Positions 61,715 through 64,000 of a stretch of DNA of 64,000 nt are shown here, one piece after another. The notes under the pieces are model-generated. The model worked only from the letters and a program-made list of their open reading frames with translations. It did not search any database and had not been told where the DNA came from. The stretch is from CAJXMH01 sp964001305 (GTDB lineage: Bacteria; Bacteroidota; Bacteroidia; Flavobacteriales_E; Vicingaceae). Where the stretch lies: the NCBI GenBank assembly GCA_964001305.1, contig CAXFAI010000019.1, forward strand, positions 186,001 to 250,000, given 5' to 3'. A program made the position numbers and the translations under genes. Every line of letters starts with the position of its first letter. Position 1 is the stretch's first letter.

Positions 61715-62723
61715 TTTCGAATAATGCTAACTGATTATCTTCTGTGATTGAGTAATCAATATCAGAAGTTTCACCTTGTAAATGTTTTTTAATGTTTTCG
61801 GCTAGGTGAAATGCAAAATTTGGAGCAACTGCATTTCCTATTTGGTTGTACTTCTGGGTTTCGTTCCCAACAAATTCAAACCAATCTGGGAAGCTTTGAA
61901 GTCTTGCGGCTTCTCTTACGGTAATGCGTCTTCTTCTTCCATCTTCTAGTCTAACTCGGTGCATATCTCCCGTTGCACCTGCTAAATTTCTGCATGTTAA
62001 TGTTCTAGCAGGTCTGTCCAAATAAAGGTCTCTTGGATTTATACACTTGGAAGCTTTTTCATATTTAGCAACATATGCATCCATTGATTTGGTGAAAAAT
62101 TTAGAGTTTTCATCAAACTCAAACGCAAGGTTTCCAAGTGCTTGCCCTGCGGTAACTTTTCGATTTACTTTCCTAGGTAAGCTTATTTTGTCCTTCGAGC
62201 CAATTACAATTACCCGTTCTCTGTTTTGAGGAACTTCATAATTGACTGCATTGAGTAAGGAATATTGAAGATTGTAGCCTAATTTTTCTAGTTCGTCAAG
62301 GACTTCTTTTAAGTACCACTTGTTTTTATAAAGCATACCACGAACATTTTCAAACAGTAAAACTTCTGGGTCAAGTTGCCTTATAGCCGAAAGAAATATT
62401 GGAAATCCATCTCTAGAGTCCTTTAGTCCCATTTGCTTCCCACCAACACTAAAGGGTTGACAAGGAGGGCCACCTATAACTATTTCTGCTTTTGGATATA
62501 CTGATTCTTCTGAAAGTTTTTCATGAAAACACTCTCCTAAAAGATTCTGCCTGTATGTTTCGCAAGCTTTCTCATCCATTTCATAGCCAATGGTTTTGAA
62601 TCCATTTGCTTCGAAACCAAGAGAAAGTCCGCCACATCCTGCGAAAAGGTCAACTACCGTCTTATTCAGTTCGGTGTCAATTCTAGGCTTTAGTTTCTCA
62701 TTTATTTCTTCCCAATAAGTCAT
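61689..62723 (-). CDS. DNA (cytosine-5-)-methyltransferase
   Basis: A 344-residue C5-methyltransferase with the motifs in order: I VDLFAGCGGLSLGFE, IV IGGPPCQPFS with catalytic C88, VI ENVRGM (125-130), VIII QNRERVIVIG, then a target-recognition region between about 190 and 265 and motifs IX-X RRITVREAARLQSFP and YNQIGNAVAPNFA. It protects the host from the overlapping endonuclease gene. It is transcribed first, as is usual for letting methylation precede cutting. Confidence 0.96.
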   Translation of the reverse strand: MTYWEEINEKLKPRIDTELNKTVVDLFAGCGGLSLGFEANGFKTIGYEMDEKACETYRQNLLGECFHEKLSEESVYPKAEIVIGGPPCQPFSVGGKQMGLKDSRDGFPIFLSAIRQLDPEVLLFENVRGMLYKNKWYLKEVLDELEKLGYNLQYSLLNAVNYEVPQNRERVIVIGSKDKISLPRKVNRKVTAGQALGNLAFEFDENSKFFTKSMDAYVAKYEKASKCINPRDLYLDRPARTLTCRNLAGATGDMHRVRLEDGRRRRITVREAARLQSFPDWFEFVGNETQKYNQIGNAVAPNFAFHLAENIKKHLQGETSDIDYSITEDNQLALFENETVYQSR

Positions 62724-62727
62724 GAAT

Positions 62728-62735
62728 CAAATTTA
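62728..62735 (-). promoter_or_regulatory. -7 box for the restriction-modification pair
   Basis: On the minus strand TAAATTTG fits TAnnTTTG and ends 4 bases before the methyltransferase ATG at 62723, predicting a leaderless mRNA. A TTG lies only 14 bases upstream, closer than the usual -33. Confidence 0.45.
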
Positions 62736-62941
62736 CAAAATGTCGAAGTCAATTTTGTCTTTTTTTACATTAGGCAGAACATGCATATATGATGCACTTA
62801 GCATTTAAAAATGATAAGAAACATTTAGTAAACGTTTAATTCGGCTTCCCATCGGTTTGTTTTTCAAGCTTCAAGATACAAAAAAAGTAGGTTTAGCAAT
62901 AGAAGTTAAAGAGGAGAAAAGTGGAATAGGAAAAGAGCCGA

Positions 62942-62974
62942 TTGCTCTTCCTAAATTAGAATGGTTTACTTTTG
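62942..62974 (+). promoter_or_regulatory. Promoter for the family 9 glycosyltransferase
   Basis: TACTTTTG (62967-62974) fits TAnnTTTG, with TTG (62942-62944) 22 bases upstream. The GTG at 62981 lies 6 bases after the box. A TTG at 62972, inside the box, is thus an unlikely start codon. A small inverted repeat AAGAGC-CGATT-GCTCTT (62933-62949) overlaps the -33 element and could be an operator. Confidence 0.45.
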
Positions 62975-62980
62975 CCTGCT

Positions 62981-63970
62981 GTGAACGTTCCAGTAAAAAT
63001 CCTCATTATTCGCTTTAGCTCCATAGGAGATATTGTGCTTACCACGCCGGTAATTCGTTGCCTCAAAAACCAAGTAGAGGGAGAAGCGGAAATTCACTTT
63101 TTGACCAAAAAAGTTTTTGCGCCTTTGGTTTCAGAAAACCCTTATGTAAGCAAGTTGTACACCATTGATAAAAGCACCAATGAGGTCATTGAAGATTTAC
63201 AAACCGAGCAATACGACTATGTAGTTGATTTGCACAAAAACATGCGAGCGCGTCGTGTGAAACGCAAACTCAAAGCCCTCAGCTTCACTTTTGATAAGCT
63301 GAATTTTAAAAAGTGGTTGCTGGTTAATTTCAAGTGGGACAAAATGCCTGATATTCACATCGTAGATCGCTATTTGGCATCGGTAAAAGCTTTGGGCATT
63401 GAGAAAGATGAAGAAGGATTAGATTATTTTCTACCTTCTGATTTCAAACTAAGCTTTCCCATTCCCTTTCCAGTTAATCAATATGTGGTTTTGGTTTTGG
63501 GCGCCAACCATGGCACCAAAAAAATCCCAGAAATTAAAATGAGAGAGATTCTAAGTAAAAGCAAACAGCCTTTTGTTTTGCTTGGCGGAAAAGAAGATCA
63601 AGCTTTGGGAGAACAATTGGCCCAGCTTAGCCCTGAACGCATTTTTAATGCTGCTGGCAAAACAACTTTACATGAGTCGGCTTTCTTAATCAAAGAATCA
63701 AAATCTGTGATTACACCCGATACTGGCATGATGCACATTGCCGCGGCTTTTCAAAAACCTATTCTTTCACTTTGGGGCAATACGGTTCCAGAATTGGGCA
63801 TGTATCCTTACTACGAAAAAGGGAAGGAAAATCGCTCAACTATTTTTGAAATCAAAGACTTGAGCTGTCGCCCTTGCTCCAAAATTGGCTTTTCAAAATG
63901 CCCCAAAGGTCATTTTAAATGCATGATGGAAATCGAAAGTGATTCGGTTGTGAATAAATTAGAAAATTAA
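62981..63970 (+). CDS. Glycosyltransferase family 9 (heptosyltransferase-like)
   Basis: A 329-residue GT-B-type enzyme. It begins with KILIIRFSSIGDIVLTTPVIR, cut here as ILIIRFSSIGD and IVLTTPVIR, the typical start of family 9. The donor-binding end has PDTGMMHIAAAFQKPILSLWG. It probably adds a sugar to the lipopolysaccharide core. I take GTG at 62981 as start because of the promoter box placed 6 bases before it. Four Cys in LSCRPCSKIG and KCPKGHFKCM near the C-terminus are typical for the Bacteroidota members. The 30 bases left after the stop show nothing. Confidence 0.9.
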   Translation: MNVPVKILIIRFSSIGDIVLTTPVIRCLKNQVEGEAEIHFLTKKVFAPLVSENPYVSKLYTIDKSTNEVIEDLQTEQYDYVVDLHKNMRARRVKRKLKALSFTFDKLNFKKWLLVNFKWDKMPDIHIVDRYLASVKALGIEKDEEGLDYFLPSDFKLSFPIPFPVNQYVVLVLGANHGTKKIPEIKMREILSKSKQPFVLLGGKEDQALGEQLAQLSPERIFNAAGKTTLHESAFLIKESKSVITPDTGMMHIAAAFQKPILSLWGNTVPELGMYPYYEKGKENRSTIFEIKDLSCRPCSKIGFSKCPKGHFKCMMEIESDSVVNKLEN

Positions 63971-64000
63971 TCGCTTAACCTTTTGCCTTTTCCTCTACAT

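Noticed and set aside
62857..63018. A 53-codon plus-strand frame (TTG start) before the family 9 glycosyltransferase, reading KKVGLAIEVKEEKSG
   Set aside because: It has no ATG or GTG start, runs through the promoter box into the glycosyltransferase in another frame, and matches no family I know.

Overview
The window comes from the chromosome of a low-GC member of the Bacteroidota, most likely a gliding flavobacterium-type organism (order Flavobacteriales or a near relative; I cannot place the genus). The evidence is the gliding genes gldB and gldC, a protein with a type IX secretion (T9SS) C-terminal sorting domain plus remnants of two more, SusD-free but porin-rich outer-membrane content (Wzi-like, PorT-like and FadL-like barrels), the DUF3098-ftsX-gldC neighbourhood, and many promoter boxes of the Bacteroidota type TAnnTTTG instead of -10 TATAAT boxes. 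Gene density is high and only one stretch longer than 300 bases (26730-27765) lacks a gene.

Layout. 1-2.4 kb: end of a cytochrome c oxidase operon (ctaB, two subunit III genes, the start of subunit IV). 2.46-14.4 kb: ten minus-strand genes packed almost without gaps: deoC, an aldehyde dehydrogenase, a catalytically dead short aldehyde dehydrogenase, an SLC13 anion permease, cysQ, gmd, fcl, and a GlcNAc-1-phosphate transferase flanked by two Wzi-like outer-membrane proteins. 14.6-17.4 kb: divergent cysC-cysD-cysN, which makes PAPS. Together these give sulfate uptake and activation, PAP recycling, GDP-fucose synthesis and a surface polysaccharide export context. 17.4-24.3 kb: minus-strand run rlmN, polyprenyl synthase, YwqK-like lipoprotein, dnaG, ClC channel, secreted hypothetical. 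24.4-27.8 kb: an amidohydrolase, a T9SS cargo protein, two broken T9SS tails and 1 kb of hairpin-rich repeats. 27.8-32.8 kb: gldB-gldC-ftsX-DUF3098-truB-queA-ispD. 32.8-41 kb: outer-membrane barrel plus nadE, 2-oxoacid:ferredoxin oxidoreductase, FadL-like porin plus SGNH esterase. 41-48 kb: gatC-plsC, trpS, a lipoprotein, and a two-gene amidohydrolase unit. 48-58 kb: hflX, an MsbA-like exporter, a glycosyltransferase, rbfA plus a LolC/E-like permease, dusB, a CPBP protease, and an ExbB/ExbD energy-transduction operon. 58.5-64 kb: tRNA-Ser(GGA), tatD-ansA, a type II restriction-modification pair (C5-cytosine methyltransferase and BsuBI/PstI-type nuclease), and a family 9 glycosyltransferase.

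No phage, insertion sequence, CRISPR array or defence island was seen beyond the single restriction-modification pair. The items most worth a second look are: a split version of the two-domain ALDH16 architecture beside deoC; a series of genes whose start codon lies only 4-10 bases after a TAnnTTTG box, predicting leaderless mRNAs; an amidohydrolase pair in which only one of three domains keeps its metal ligands; and a small graveyard of T9SS sorting domains mixed with palindromic repeats.
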